Origin: Bradyrhizobium sp. NDS-1
Lineage (GTDB): Bacteria; Pseudomonadota; Alphaproteobacteria; Rhizobiales; Xanthobacteraceae
NCBI RefSeq assembly: GCF_032918005.1
Contig: NZ_CP136628.1
Location: 248,001 to 312,000, forward strand
DNA length: 64,000 nt
Direction: 5' to 3'
Shown: positions 30,224 through 40,078 of the stretch, one piece after another
Position numbering within the stretch: position 1 is the stretch's first letter
How the letters are laid out: every line of letters starts with the position of its first letter
Notes under the pieces: model-generated
The model's database searches: none
Seen by the model: only the letters and a program-made list of their open reading frames with translations
What the model was told of the DNA's origin: nothing
Position numbers and translations under genes: made by a program

Positions 30224-31204
30224 TTATTCCTCTGCCTTGAAGGGGCGCGTCAGCAGCCCCGAGATCGCGGCGTCGATCGTGCTCCGGCCGCTCAGGATCG
30301 AGGCGACGGCTTCTGATACCGGCATCTCGATATCTTGCGAAGCTGCGAGTTGGATCAGGACCGGCGCGGTGAATTCCCCCTCGGCGAGTTTGCCGGCGGG
30401 CGGCTGCTCTCCGCGACCGAGTGCAAGGCCAAGGGCAAAGTTGCGTGATTGCGGGCTCGAGCAGGTCAGAATGAGATCACCGAGGCCGGACAGGCCCGTC
30501 AGTGTCTCGCTGCGCGCCCCCATGGCGCGGCCGAGGCGCGTCAGCTCGGCAAAGCCGCGGGTCGTCAGTGCAGCCTGGGCGGAGGCGCCGAGCTTGCGCC
30601 CGACCGCGATGCCGACCGCAATCGCCAGTACGTTCTTGGCCGCGCCGCCAATCTCGACGCCCCTGATGTCGGTGGAGTGATAGGGACGGAATGTCGGCGA
30701 GCCCAGTGCCTGCACGAGCGCGCTCGCCAAGGTCTCATCGCCTGCTGCCAGCGTCACCGCCGTCGGCAGGCTGCGCGCGACATCGTCGGCAAAGCTCGGG
30801 CCCGACAGAATGGCCGATTGGGCGTGGGGCGCGGCTTCGGCGATCACGTCGGTCATGAATTTGTGGGTGCCGTGCTCGATACCCTTGGCACAGGCAATGA
30901 TCGGTGCAGGCCCTGGCAGATGCGACGCCAGCATGTTGACCGCGCTGCGGACATGCTGCGCCGGTGTTGCGATCAGCAGCATGTCCGCGCGCGCGGCGAG
31001 CGCCAGATCGTTTGTGACCACGATATCCGGAGCGATCTGCACACCCGGGAGCCGCGGGTTGTCGCGGGTCGAGGCGATCCGTGCGGCATGTTCGGCATTG
31101 CGTGCCCAGAGCGTCACGCTGCGCCCCGCCCGTGCCGCGACGGTCGCCAGCGCCGTGCCCCAGGCGCCCGCGCCGATCACCGCGACGGATTGGAACGCTG
31201 ACAT
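30224..31204 (-). CDS. gpsA: Glycerol-3-phosphate dehydrogenase [NAD(P)+]
   Basis: The 326-residue enzyme makes sn-glycerol 3-phosphate for phospholipids. It has the NAD-binding [19 protein letters not shown] motif, the CAKGIEHGT segment, and [17 protein letters not shown] with the catalytic lysine. The ATG at 31204 follows the tsaD stop by 2 bases. Placement between tsaD and an EVE gene is a common Rhizobiales arrangement, from memory. Confidence 0.96.
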   Translation of the reverse strand: MSAFQSVAVIGAGAWGTALATVAARAGRSVTLWARNAEHAARIASTRDNPRLPGVQIAPDIVVTNDLALAARADMLLIATPAQHVRSAVNMLASHLPGPAPIIACAKGIEHGTHKFMTDVIAEAAPHAQSAILSGPSFADDVARSLPTAVTLAAGDETLASALVQALGSPTFRPYHSTDIRGVEIGGAAKNVLAIAVGIAVGRKLGASAQAALTTRGFAELTRLGRAMGARSETLTGLSGLGDLILTCSSPQSRNFALGLALGRGEQPPAGKLAEGEFTAPVLIQLAASQDIEMPVSEAVASILSGRSTIDAAISGLLTRPFKAEE

Positions 31205-31206
31205 CG

Positions 31207-32298
31207 CTAATATCCCGCCCGCGTCTTGCCGTAGCCTGCCGGCGCTATTGCGTTCGCGTCGAGCAGCCACCTCGCGCGGGGCTGGGCGTCCATCGTGTCG
31301 GTCATGCCGAGCGCGAGGCGCTCGGCACCAGCCCAGGCAATCATCGCGCCGTTGTCGGTGCAGAGCGCGGGCGGCGGCATGATCAATTGCGTCCCGGCCT
31401 GCCTCGCGACGTCGTCGAGCGCGCCGCGTATGGCCTGATTGGCGGCGACGCCGCCGGCCGCAACCAGGGCGCTCGGCGCGCCGAACTTGTCGTGGAAAAG
31501 CCTGAGGCCGACGCTCAGCCGATCGGCCGTCGAATCGAGCACGGCGGCCTGAAAGCTCGCGCAGAGATCGCTGATGTCCTGTGGCGTGATCTCGGCGAGC
31601 CGGCTCGCTTCGCTGCGCACTGCGGTCTTCAATCCCGACAGCGAGAAATTGGCATCAGGGCGCCCCTGCATCGGCCGCGGAAACGCAAAGCGGGTGGGAT
31701 CTCCGCTCGCCGCCGCGCGCTCGACCTGCGGGCCGCCGGGATAGGGCAGGCCCAGCATCTTCGCGACCTTGTCGAAGGCCTCGCCGATCGCGTCGTCCAC
31801 GGTGGTGCCGAGCCGCACATATTGTCCGACGCCGATGACCGCGACGATCTGGGTGTGACCGCCGGAGGCGAGAAACAGGCAATAGGGAAACGCGATTCCG
31901 TCGGTGAGGCGCGGCGTCAGCGCATGCGCCTCCAGATGATTTACCGCGACCAGCGGTGTGTCGTGCACCATCGCGATCGCTTTCGCGGTGGTGAGCCCGA
32001 CGATGACGCCGCCGATCAGGCCCGGTCCCGCGGCGGCCGCGACGCCATTGAGCTCGGCGAAGCCGATGCCGGCCTCCCGCATGGCGCGATCGACGATGCC
32101 GTCGAGCAGGTCGACATGGGCGCGAGCGGCAATCTCCGGCACCACGCCACCGAAACGGGCGTGCTCCTCGACCTGCGACCGCACGATGTTGGACAGGATC
32201 TTGCCGCTGCCGTCGCCCGCGCGCTCGATCACGGCCGCGGCAGTCTCGTCGCAGGTTGTTTCGATGCCCAGTACCAGCATTGGCGAATTGTTATCCAA
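31207..32298 (-). CDS. tsaD: tRNA threonylcarbamoyladenosine synthase subunit TsaD
   Basis: The protein (363 residues from TTG, 357 from ATG) transfers threonylcarbamoyl to A37 of ANN-decoding tRNAs. It has [16 protein letters not shown], the metal-binding histidines in ARAHVD and [13 protein letters not shown], and the ATP-binding [11 protein letters not shown]. The TTG at 32298 has AAGGG 6 bases upstream, whereas the ATG at 32280 has none; most relatives start at the ATG-type position, so both remain possible. It heads the tsaD-gpsA-EVE operon and is divergent from hemD. Confidence 0.96.
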   Translation of the reverse strand: MDNNSPMLVLGIETTCDETAAAVIERAGDGSGKILSNIVRSQVEEHARFGGVVPEIAARAHVDLLDGIVDRAMREAGIGFAELNGVAAAAGPGLIGGVIVGLTTAKAIAMVHDTPLVAVNHLEAHALTPRLTDGIAFPYCLFLASGGHTQIVAVIGVGQYVRLGTTVDDAIGEAFDKVAKMLGLPYPGGPQVERAAASGDPTRFAFPRPMQGRPDANFSLSGLKTAVRSEASRLAEITPQDISDLCASFQAAVLDSTADRLSVGLRLFHDKFGAPSALVAAGGVAANQAIRGALDDVARQAGTQLIMPPPALCTDNGAMIAWAGAERLALGMTDTMDAQPRARWLLDANAIAPAGYGKTRAGY

Positions 32299-32432
32299 TT
32301 TGCGCCCTTGCGCTCATCCGTAAAGCAGAGTTCTGGTACGTCCGGTAGCATTCCGGGGACAGATTGCGCAATCGTCACGAAGCAATCCGTTCTCGTCATG
32401 GGTCACCGCCAATTGGTTCGGGAACACTTGCG

Positions 32433-33179
32433 ATGTCCATTCTTGTCACACGGCCGCATCCCGACAACGAGGCGACCGCGGAAAGCCTGCGTGCACGGGG
32501 GCATGCGGTGCTTCTTGCGCCTGCGCTCAAATTCGAGCCGGTCGTCTTCCATGACGAAAGTCAAACGCCCTACGCCGCCGTCATCGTCACGTCGGCCAAC
32601 GCGGTTCGTGCCGTCGCAGCACAATTGCGGGGCCTTGGCCTCCTGGAGCTGCCATTGTTTGCGGTCGGCGAGCATACGGCTGCAGCGGCGCGAGGCGCCG
32701 GCTTTGCCGAGGTGATCGTCGCCGGCGGCGATGCCGCGTCCTTGCGGGACAAGGTGATGCAGGCTGCGCGCGACAAGGTGCTGAAGAAAAAGTGCACGCT
32801 GCTTTATCTCGCGGGCGCGGATTTGTCGCGCGACCTTAGCGGCGAGCTCAGTGCGGAGGGTTTCTCCGTGGTCACGCGGACGACCTATCGCATGACGCCG
32901 GTCAAGCATCTGCCGCGCGAGGTCTGCGAGGGCTTTGCCGCCCACGGGGTCGAGGCGGTGCTGCACTACTCCCAGCGCAGCGCCCGGGCGTTCCTGGATG
33001 CGGCGAGGGACGAAGGCGTCGAAATCTCGGCGCTGGCGATACCGCAATGCTGCCTGTCCGAGACGGTTGCCAGTGCGCTACGCGATGCCGGCGCGTCGCA
33101 GGTTCTGGTCGCCGCGACACCGGACGAAAATGCCCTATTTGCCACCTTGGAGCGTGCGTTGCGTACCCGTTTGGCGTAA
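32433..33179 (+). CDS. hemD: Uroporphyrinogen-III synthase
   Basis: The 248-residue protein closes the tetrapyrrole ring in haem and related cofactor synthesis. It shows the family's two-domain layout, starting SILVTRPHPDNEATAESLRARGH, with the TSANAVRAVAAQ segment and LHYSQRSARAFL in the second domain. The family is very diverse in sequence, so identification leans on context: it precedes a mitofilin-like gene and hemY and is divergent from tsaD, a typical alphaproteobacterial order. The expected hemC is not between tsaD and hemD here. Confidence 0.88.
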   Translation: MSILVTRPHPDNEATAESLRARGHAVLLAPALKFEPVVFHDESQTPYAAVIVTSANAVRAVAAQLRGLGLLELPLFAVGEHTAAAARGAGFAEVIVAGGDAASLRDKVMQAARDKVLKKKCTLLYLAGADLSRDLSGELSAEGFSVVTRTTYRMTPVKHLPREVCEGFAAHGVEAVLHYSQRSARAFLDAARDEGVEISALAIPQCCLSETVASALRDAGASQVLVAATPDENALFATLERALRTRLA

Positions 33180-33266
33180 GAGGTCGGGCCGAATCCGACG
33201 TCATCGGGTCCCCTAAGGGCCCGTGCCCAAGGACTTAATGGTATGGAAGTGTGAGGAACCGTCACG

Positions 33267-34460
33267 ATGGCCGACGACAAGCCTGAAGACGCAGGATTGG
33301 CGCCCGACAGTGGTCGTGCCAAGCGCACGCCGCCCACCATCGACCTCGAAGCCACCGAAGTCTCGACCCAGCCGCAGGAGCCGGCGGTCGGGGCCGAGGC
33401 CACGCCAGCGCCGGAACACGCCGGGCCTGAGCAGGCAAAATCCGACCAGATTGACGCAGAGCCGGAGCGTATCGAAGCGCAGGCGCCCGCGTCGTCCATT
33501 TCGCCCTGGGTCGTCGCGCCGTTCTCCGGCGCTGTCGCCGCGGTGGTCGTGATCGCAGTCGGCTGGATGCTGGGCTGGCCCGCCGTGCAGGCGCCGCCGG
33601 CCGCGCCGCAAGTCACCAGCGCCTCGGTCGATGCGCTGAGCGGCCGTGTAGCGGCGGTCGAAGCCAGGGCCGGCAAGCCCGTCGCCGATCCGGCCATGGC
33701 GGCGCGGATCGACGCGCTGGAGAAATCCGCAGGCAGCTTGCGCAGCGACGTCGCCAATCTGCGTACGCAGTTCGACAAGACCGCGAGCGCATTGAACGAT
33801 GCGAAATCGGCGCCCGCCACGACTGCGCCCGATCTTTCCGCTCTCAAAGATCGCATCGCCCAGCTCGAGCGCGCCAGCAAATCCGAACGTGCCGAGCTCG
33901 CGCAGCAGGGCGAGAAGATCGCCGAGGCGAAAGCGAGGGATGACAAGCCGCTGCGCTCTGTGGTGGCGGCCGCCCTGCTCGACGTCGCCGTTCGCCATGG
34001 CGACCCCTATCAGTCGCAGCTGTCCGCGGCGCGTTCGCTCGCCGCCAAGCCTGATATGCTGAAGCCGCTCGAGACATTTGCATCGTCGGGTATCCCGACC
34101 CCGGTCGCGTTGAGCCGCGAGCTCCTCAACATCGTACCCAAACTGTCGCCGCCGGCGGAAGCTCAGACCAGCGGCACGGGCATCGTCGAGCGTCTCCAGG
34201 CGGGAGCGTCGAAGTTCGTGCGCATCGAGCGCACCGACGGCGTCGGCAACGATCGCGGCGCCATCGTCACGCGGGTGACGGCCGCGGCGCTTCGCAATGA
34301 TTTCGTGGAAGCGCGGCGTGAGCTCAAGACGCTGCCGGAGGCCGATCGCGCGCCTGCGCAGGCCTGGCTCGACAAGGCCGATGCCCGCGACGCCGCGCTC
34401 GCCGCCTCCCGCAAATTCGCCGACGATGCCATGGCGGATCTCGCCAAATCTGCTCAATAG
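33267..34460 (+). CDS. Mitofilin-like inner membrane protein (COG4223)
   Basis: The 397-residue protein has an acidic disordered N-terminus (1-70), one transmembrane helix (WVVAPFSGAVAAVVVIAVGW, about 76-95), a long coiled-coil (about 110-225, heptad Leu/Ala pattern) and a C-terminal helical domain ending in an LKTLPEADRAPAQAWLDKA region typical of Mic60/mitofilin homologues. Alphaproteobacterial mitofilin shapes intracytoplasmic or inner membranes and is encoded between hemD and hemY. The same location here supports the call. Confidence 0.85.
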   Translation: MADDKPEDAGLAPDSGRAKRTPPTIDLEATEVSTQPQEPAVGAEATPAPEHAGPEQAKSDQIDAEPERIEAQAPASSISPWVVAPFSGAVAAVVVIAVGWMLGWPAVQAPPAAPQVTSASVDALSGRVAAVEARAGKPVADPAMAARIDALEKSAGSLRSDVANLRTQFDKTASALNDAKSAPATTAPDLSALKDRIAQLERASKSERAELAQQGEKIAEAKARDDKPLRSVVAAALLDVAVRHGDPYQSQLSAARSLAAKPDMLKPLETFASSGIPTPVALSRELLNIVPKLSPPAEAQTSGTGIVERLQAGASKFVRIERTDGVGNDRGAIVTRVTAAALRNDFVEARRELKTLPEADRAPAQAWLDKADARDAALAASRKFADDAMADLAKSAQ

Positions 34461-34496
34461 GATTCGCGCAATCATCGGCGCGTAACAGGGATCGCC

Positions 34497-36227
34497 ATGC
34501 TTCGCATTGTCCTCTTCCTCGTCTTGATCGCGCTTGCGGCGGCCGGCGCGGCCTGGGTTGCTGACCAGCCCGGCGAAGTCGTCATGACCTGGGGCGGTTG
34601 GCGCGCCTCGCCGACCATTCCCGTGTTCGTGCTCCTTCTCGGCATCTTTGCCGTTGCGATCGTCCTGCTCTGGAGCATCCTGACAGCGACATGGCGATTG
34701 CCGGGCCGCATGCGCCGCCGCCGCCACGACAAGCGCCACGCCCGCGGCCGCCACGCCATCACCCACGGCCTGCTCGCGATCGGTCATGGCGACACGGCGC
34801 TCGCCCACCGTCATGCCGTGGCGGCGCGGCGGCATGCCCCGGATGATCCGCTCGCGCTGCTGCTGCATGCGCAGTCAGCGCAGCTCGAAGGCAATCGCGA
34901 CGAGGCGCAGCGCGTCTTCCGTGCCATGGCCGAGCGCGAGGATACGCGCCTGCTCGGCCTGCGCGGCCTGTTCATCGAGGCGCAGCGCGCCGACGATGTG
35001 GTCGGCGCCGTGATGATCGCCGAGGAAGCGATCAAGCTGTCGCCGTCCTCGACCTGGGCCTCGCATGCGGTGCTCGGCTTCCGCTGCGCGCGCGGCGACT
35101 GGAGCGGCGCGCTCGCGATCCTCGATTCGAATCTGTCCGCGGGCCTGATCGACAAGCCGGCCTATCGCCGCCAGCGCGGCGTGCTGCTCACCGCACGGGC
35201 GCTGGAACTGCAAACCATGGACCGCGACGTCGCGCGCGAGAGCGTGATGGAGGCGATCAAGCTCGCGCCGACCCTGGTGCCGGCCGCAGTGCTTGCCGCA
35301 AAATTCGAGAGCGAGGCGCATCAGGTGCGCCGTGCCATGAAGCTGGTCGAGACCGCCTGGCTCGCCAATCCGCATCCCGATCTCGCCGATGCCTACGCGC
35401 ATGTGAAGCTCGGCGATACCGCGTGGCACCGCTTGCAGCGCGTCGAGACGCTTGCGGCCAAGACGGCTGCGAACGCGCCCGGCCATATCGAGGGTCAGAT
35501 CGCCATCGCGCGCGCCGCGATCGACGCCGCCGAGTTTGCCCGCGCGCGCGAGGTGCTGGCGCCATATGTCAGCGATCCGACCCAGCGCATAGCGCTGCTG
35601 ATGGCCGAGATCGAGCGCACCGAGCACGGCGACGGCGGCCGCGCCCGCGCATGGACCTTGCGCGCGGTGCGCGCCCGCCACGATCCGGCCTGGACCGCGG
35701 ACGGCTATGTCAGCGACCGCTGGCGTCCGGTCTCCCCGGTCACCGGCCGGCTCGATGCGTTCCAGTGGCAGACGCCGGTCGCGAGCCTGCCCTCGGACAG
35801 GGGCACCACGATCGAATCCTCCGCCTTCGAGGAAGCCATGCTGGCGGCGCCGCCGCCGAAGCGGGTGACGGCGACCCCTAGCGAAAGCGAGGTGGAACCG
35901 ACGATGACAGCCCCGGCGCCGGCCGCCCAGGACAATTCGCCCGTGATCGTCAAAGAAGAGCCGGCAGTCGCGCATGCCGAACCGGCCCAACCGGCCCCCG
36001 AACCCACCGAATCAACGCCGCCGGCGGCAACGCCGGTGTTCAGGACCCGCGTCGACCTCGGCAAACCCGCGGCAGCGCCAATTCCAGCCGTCATCCCGAT
36101 CGTTCGGGCTCCGGACGATCCTGGGATCGATGACGAGGGTCCGAGCGACGAATTTACGGAACAAATCGGTACACCCAAGGCCCAGGCCGGGGGCTGGCGC
36201 GGATTCTGGTCCCGCTGGGGCGCGTGA
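34497..36227 (+). CDS. hemY: HemY-type tetrapyrrole-associated TPR protein
   Basis: The 576-residue protein opens with two transmembrane helices (about 1-20 and 41-62) and the HemY_N signature ADQPGEVVMTWGGW, followed by TPR-like helical repeats (about 85-400) such as LLLHAQSAQLEGNRDEAQRVF. The last ~150 residues are Pro/Ala-rich with no clear fold, as in other Bradyrhizobium HemY proteins. It is thought to act late in haem synthesis. It lies 36 bases downstream of the mitofilin-like gene, so hemD-mitofilin-hemY is likely one operon. Confidence 0.88.
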   Translation: MLRIVLFLVLIALAAAGAAWVADQPGEVVMTWGGWRASPTIPVFVLLLGIFAVAIVLLWSILTATWRLPGRMRRRRHDKRHARGRHAITHGLLAIGHGDTALAHRHAVAARRHAPDDPLALLLHAQSAQLEGNRDEAQRVFRAMAEREDTRLLGLRGLFIEAQRADDVVGAVMIAEEAIKLSPSSTWASHAVLGFRCARGDWSGALAILDSNLSAGLIDKPAYRRQRGVLLTARALELQTMDRDVARESVMEAIKLAPTLVPAAVLAAKFESEAHQVRRAMKLVETAWLANPHPDLADAYAHVKLGDTAWHRLQRVETLAAKTAANAPGHIEGQIAIARAAIDAAEFARAREVLAPYVSDPTQRIALLMAEIERTEHGDGGRARAWTLRAVRARHDPAWTADGYVSDRWRPVSPVTGRLDAFQWQTPVASLPSDRGTTIESSAFEEAMLAAPPPKRVTATPSESEVEPTMTAPAPAAQDNSPVIVKEEPAVAHAEPAQPAPEPTESTPPAATPVFRTRVDLGKPAAAPIPAVIPIVRAPDDPGIDDEGPSDEFTEQIGTPKAQAGGWRGFWSRWGA

Positions 36228-36327
36228 GCCGCATTTCGAACCCCGCTTGTCCTTGCCAATTCGGGCCATGCCCGATATCAGGAGCGCGCGTATCGGGGCC
36301 GGCATCGCCCAGGCCCCGGCAGGGTTA

Positions 36328-36403
36328 GCCGCAATAGCTCAGTCGGTAGAGCACGTCATTCGTAATGACGGGGTCGGGGGTTCGAATCCCTCTTGCGGCA
36401 CCA
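36328..36403 (+). tRNA. tRNA-Thr (anticodon CGT)
   Basis: GCCGCAA (36328-36334) pairs with TTGCGGC (36393-36399), discriminator A, and CCA is encoded at 36401-36403. The anticodon arm CGTCA-ttCGTaa-TGACG places CGT at 36361-36363, decoding ACG. The T arm GGGGGTTCGAATCCCTC is canonical. Confidence 0.96.
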
Positions 36404-36534
36404 GCGCCTCGGTTCATCCGGTCCTCCCAAACCAGCGCCAGCGCTTTGCTCCTTGAGGCCGGCACGCGCGTTGCGCTCCGCCCTTGTGTCACTACGATGC
36501 CTTAGGGACGGAAATCCGCGCAACGGGGCAAGTG

Positions 36535-38199
36535 GTGGGTACCGAGACGACGGCCAGGACGAATTGGAGCGCATGGCTGCGGATCTTCGGCTTCGTCAGT
36601 CTCGCCGCCGGCATCACCGCCATCGTCGCCTCGAGATCGCTCGGCGTCTCGCAGCTGCGCGGGCGGTTGTCCGTTCCTCCGCTTTATGACGACGTCTCCT
36701 ATTTCCTGGATGCCATCAGGTGGATGAATGCGGTCGGTGACCGGAGCATCGCCGCAAGTAGCTGGACTCTGCTTCACGACCACGCGCCGTTTTCGACGAT
36801 GGTGGCGATCACGGGGTTTGCGCTGTTTCCCGGCAGCTTCATCGGGCCTTATCTCGTCCACGCTGTATTGGTCTTTGCATTTCTGCTCGGGATCGTCTGG
36901 CTGGCGTGGCGGCGGCCCGTGCTCGAGATCGCGGCCTGCCTGATCGCGGTCGCTTGCGTCCCGGTGCTGTGGCACACGGTGACCGAGGCGCGACCGGATC
37001 TGCCCTCGGGTCTTGCCATTGGCCTTGCGACCGGGGCGATCGTTCACCGCGGCGTGCTCGATCGGAGCGCGCGTGCCCTGGCCGGTCTCGGCATTGCCTG
37101 CGCACTGGCCGTCAGCATCAAGCCGACCGCGTTCTTTGCCACGCTCGCTCTGCTCGGCAGTTCATTTGCGATCAGGTTGTTCGTCGATGGCCTGGAGGCC
37201 GGCGGATCGCGCATCTCGATCCGCCAGGCGCTCGCTGCGCTGCTGTGGTTCGTGTTGCCGCTGCTTGCGGCAACGGCGCTCTTGATCGGGCCTGCTCTGG
37301 TCGAGACCGTCACCTACATCCTTCACGTTTTCGTCGGCCAGCGCGACCTCTGGACGACAGGCGAAAGTTTCTCGGCCGGTTTGCTGCGCTTCTCGATCGG
37401 CGGAGAAGGTCAGTTCGGTCTGCATTACTGGTTCGCCGTCGGGACGGGCCTGATGCTGCTGCGTCTGGTGCTGGCGGCCATCTGCGGAAGCGCCGCGCTG
37501 CGCGACGCCGCCGTCCTGCTCGCGGCTGTGCTGATCGCCTATGCCATTCCATCCGTCGCGGCGATCAAGACCTATTATTTCGGCGCGATGTTCTATGGCG
37601 TGTTCATCGTCGCGATGGTGCTCAACGGCTGCGCCAGCATGGCGCTCATTGAAGAGCTGCTCATCCGCTTCGGCCTCCGCAACGACATCCGCCGCTACCT
37701 TCTCGCCGCCTGGCGGGTGCTGGCGCTCGCCTTTGTTCTTCAGCTCTTTCTCAGGCACGTCGTCATCGGTCAGATCAGCACGGCGACACCGCTGAGCGCG
37801 CAGCAGCAGGAGAGCATCCGCCTCGCGACCGGGCGGCTCTGGTCGCTGCTGCGCGAGATCAAGCCGCAAACGCCCGGCCCGCTCTATGTCGGCTTCTCCA
37901 GCCCTTATCCGGTGACGTCGGCGGCCATCCAGCTCTACGCGGCGCAGGCGAAGATGGATCTCGTCGTACGCGACGAGCTGTATTTCCGGAGCGCGCAGGA
38001 AACGGGCGATGCATTGTTGAAGTCGGAGATTCTCGTGCTCTCGAGCTCGATCCAGCACACGCTGGTCGGGCCGCGCGTTGGCGATGAGCTCATCGCCCGC
38101 ATGGACGCGGAGAAGGGCGTTTGCCTGCTCGACAGCATGAGCTTTCCGGACGTGAGCTTTCCGGACGTGAGCTTGCGGGTCTATCGGCGCGGGTGTTGA
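36535..38199 (+). CDS. Polytopic membrane protein, GT-C glycosyltransferase-like
   Basis: The ~554-residue protein has about 10-12 transmembrane segments and then a ~100-residue soluble C-terminal tail. The first extracytoplasmic loop contains PPLYDDVSYFLDA, resembling the Asp-Asp/Asp-Glu site of GT-C glycosyltransferases such as ArnT that use lipid-linked sugars; this is the main support for the fold. The start is uncertain: the frame opens at a TTG (36484), but tandem GTGs at 36532/36535 have GGGG just upstream and I take 36535. A 15-base tandem duplication (38140-38169) doubles FPDVS near the C-terminus. No signal for a sugar or partner. Confidence 0.7.
   Translation: MGTETTARTNWSAWLRIFGFVSLAAGITAIVASRSLGVSQLRGRLSVPPLYDDVSYFLDAIRWMNAVGDRSIAASSWTLLHDHAPFSTMVAITGFALFPGSFIGPYLVHAVLVFAFLLGIVWLAWRRPVLEIAACLIAVACVPVLWHTVTEARPDLPSGLAIGLATGAIVHRGVLDRSARALAGLGIACALAVSIKPTAFFATLALLGSSFAIRLFVDGLEAGGSRISIRQALAALLWFVLPLLAATALLIGPALVETVTYILHVFVGQRDLWTTGESFSAGLLRFSIGGEGQFGLHYWFAVGTGLMLLRLVLAAICGSAALRDAAVLLAAVLIAYAIPSVAAIKTYYFGAMFYGVFIVAMVLNGCASMALIEELLIRFGLRNDIRRYLLAAWRVLALAFVLQLFLRHVVIGQISTATPLSAQQQESIRLATGRLWSLLREIKPQTPGPLYVGFSSPYPVTSAAIQLYAAQAKMDLVVRDELYFRSAQETGDALLKSEILVLSSSIQHTLVGPRVGDELIARMDAEKGVCLLDSMSFPDVSFPDVSLRVYRRGC
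38140..38169 (+). repeat. 15-base in-frame tandem duplication
   Basis: AGCTTTCCGGACGTG occurs twice in direct succession (38140-38154 and 38155-38169) near the 3' end of the membrane protein gene, adding five residues without breaking the frame. Confidence 0.9.
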
Positions 38200-38308
38200 T
38201 CGCAGCCGGCGGGTCCGAAACTGTACCGCGATTGTGTGAGGCCAATCACTTAAACCCACGCGCACCCCCCGTAATGTCCCGGTCACGCCAACACGGGGAG
38301 ACTTCCAC

Positions 38309-38701
38309 ATGCGCAAGATCATTCTGGTTGCCGCCATGGTGCTGACCGCCGCATCCGCCCAGGCGGACGGCTCCCGCAGCCTGTCGCTGTCAGCGTCGGG
38401 CGCTCAGACCCCGGCTCCGCTGACCGCGCCGACGTCGGCGACTACGGCACAGGTGAGCGAGCCAGCGCCGGCCACCGAGGCGCCGAAATATTCCGATCGT
38501 CCGCCGGCCGTGTCGCTCTCAGCGCCACCGGCCACCACGGCTGCACCTGCGGCGGCCGCGCCTGCCACCACCTCGGCGCCGGTCGCGACGAGCAAGCCCG
38601 CCACCAGGACCGCGGCGAAGGCAGACAAGCCGAAGCCCAAGCGCAGCTGGACCGAGCGCCGCATCATCAGCGAGCTGCACCGCCACGGCATCTATTGGTA
38701 A
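38309..38701 (+). CDS. Small secreted Ala/Pro/Thr-rich protein
   Basis: The 130-residue protein has a signal peptide (MRKIILVAAMVLTAASAQA, cleavage near residue 19), a low-complexity Ala/Pro/Thr/Ser linker (about 30-105) and a short, conserved-looking basic C-terminus WTERRIISELHRHGIYW. Proteins with this tail are familiar from Bradyrhizobium genomes, but the function is unknown. It ends 18 bases before a strong terminator hairpin. Confidence 0.75.
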   Translation: MRKIILVAAMVLTAASAQADGSRSLSLSASGAQTPAPLTAPTSATTAQVSEPAPATEAPKYSDRPPAVSLSAPPATTAAPAAAAPATTSAPVATSKPATRTAAKADKPKPKRSWTERRIISELHRHGIYW

Positions 38702-38719
38702 GTCGCTCACCCAAAGCAA

Positions 38720-38743
38720 ATGGCCGGGCAAGAGCCCGGCCAT
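38720..38743. terminator. Bidirectional terminator hairpin
   Basis: ATGGCCGGGC (38720-38729) pairs perfectly with GCCCGGCCAT (38734-38743) around AAGA. It lies between the small secreted protein gene and the convergent deacetylase gene. Confidence 0.8.
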
Positions 38744-38772
38744 GCGCGTATTGAGGGAGCCTTCGCTGGAGC

Positions 38773-39825
38773 TTACTGCGAAATCGTCTGCACCACGCTT
38801 GCGATCGGACGGGAGTTAGTGCCAGCGGTCGGCACCTTCATGTCCTTCATCAGCGCCTCGTCATATTCCGGCAGCGTCTGGAGGCTCGTCTTGGCCTTCA
38901 TCTGCACGACCTTGTAGCCGCCGGCCTTGAGCCGCGCGAGCAGCGTCGGCATGGCGAGGCCGGTGTTCTTCTGGAAGTCGTGCATCAGGATGATGCCCTT
39001 GCCGAGCTTGTCGAGCCTGGTCATCACGGTCTCGACGATCTTCTCCGGGGTGGCACCCTTCCTGAAATCGAAGGAGTCGATTTCGGTCGAGAACATCGCG
39101 ACGTTTCGGGTGCCGAAATAGGCCACCATCGCGGGGTTGTGCTGAAGCTGCGGGAAGCGGAAGAACGGCGCCGGGTTGGTGCCGAGCGCAAATCTCACTG
39201 CGCTGAAGCCCTTCTCGACTTCGTCCTTGACCTGCTGCTCCGTCATCTTCTTGCTGTTCAGGTTGACATGCGACCAGGTGTGCGTGCCAACCGTGTGGCC
39301 CTGGGCCAGCACCTGTTTCAGGATTTCCGGATGATAGGTCGCGTGCTTGCCGACCGAGAAAAACAGGCCCTTGGTGCATTCGTCCGCGAGTGCCTTCAGC
39401 ACCGTGGGCGTATTGACCGGCCACGGACCGTCATCGAAGGTCAGCACGACTTCCTTCTCAGTGAGAAAGTCGAACTGCTTGAAGTGCTCGAAGCCGAAGC
39501 CGGGGCCGCCGGTGGTGTCGATCTCGACGACGCGGGACACGCCCAGCGCGTTCGGATTGGCGCAGACCTGCTTCGACTGCACCGGCATGACGGGGGCGGG
39601 TGCCGCCGCCGGGGCAACTGCCGGCTTGGCTGCGATCGTCGCGGTGGTCTGGACGTCGTCCTTGGCGGCGAGCTTCGCCGGTGCCGGCAACGGATCGGCA
39701 GCACGGGCGGCAACTGTCTTGGGGGCGCCCTGATCGGCGCGCGTGGAATAATAAAACCAACCGCCGGCGGCAATCACGACCGCCGCAACTACACTGGCCA
39801 GCATCAGGCCCAACGCATTACGCAT
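38773..39825 (-). CDS. Membrane-anchored polysaccharide deacetylase
   Basis: The 350-residue protein has an uncleaved-looking N-terminal transmembrane anchor (about 5-25), an Ala/Pro linker, and a NodB-homology carbohydrate esterase 4 domain. Motif 1 is VVLTFDDGPWP with the catalytic Asp pair, motif 2 is GTHTWSHVNL with the metal-binding His residues, and the C-terminal motif includes GIILMHDFQ. It should remove acetyl groups from peptidoglycan or another polysaccharide in the periplasm. The ATG at 39825 is preceded by GGAAAG at 7 bases; the TTG at 39840 is rejected. Confidence 0.92.
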   Translation of the reverse strand: MRNALGLMLASVVAAVVIAAGGWFYYSTRADQGAPKTVAARAADPLPAPAKLAAKDDVQTTATIAAKPAVAPAAAPAPVMPVQSKQVCANPNALGVSRVVEIDTTGGPGFGFEHFKQFDFLTEKEVVLTFDDGPWPVNTPTVLKALADECTKGLFFSVGKHATYHPEILKQVLAQGHTVGTHTWSHVNLNSKKMTEQQVKDEVEKGFSAVRFALGTNPAPFFRFPQLQHNPAMVAYFGTRNVAMFSTEIDSFDFRKGATPEKIVETVMTRLDKLGKGIILMHDFQKNTGLAMPTLLARLKAGGYKVVQMKAKTSLQTLPEYDEALMKDMKVPTAGTNSRPIASVVQTISQ

Positions 39826-40078
39826 CGCTATTCTTTCCAATTACGCAACCAAAGGAGCGGAATTTCCCGCGCGACGAGCCATTAATGCGAAGTAACAGTT
39901 AACGTGACACCAACACGACGGCGGTTGTGGAGGAATTTCAGGGAGGTGCGCCAAAGTGACCGAAGTCACACTCGGGGTGCGGCCCGTGACCATCATCACA
40001 GTGGAAACTGTTTTCCTGGAGCATCGTAGTTCCCATCAACAACGGGCGCCGTTGCGACGGCGCCAATGGGAGCTTCAA

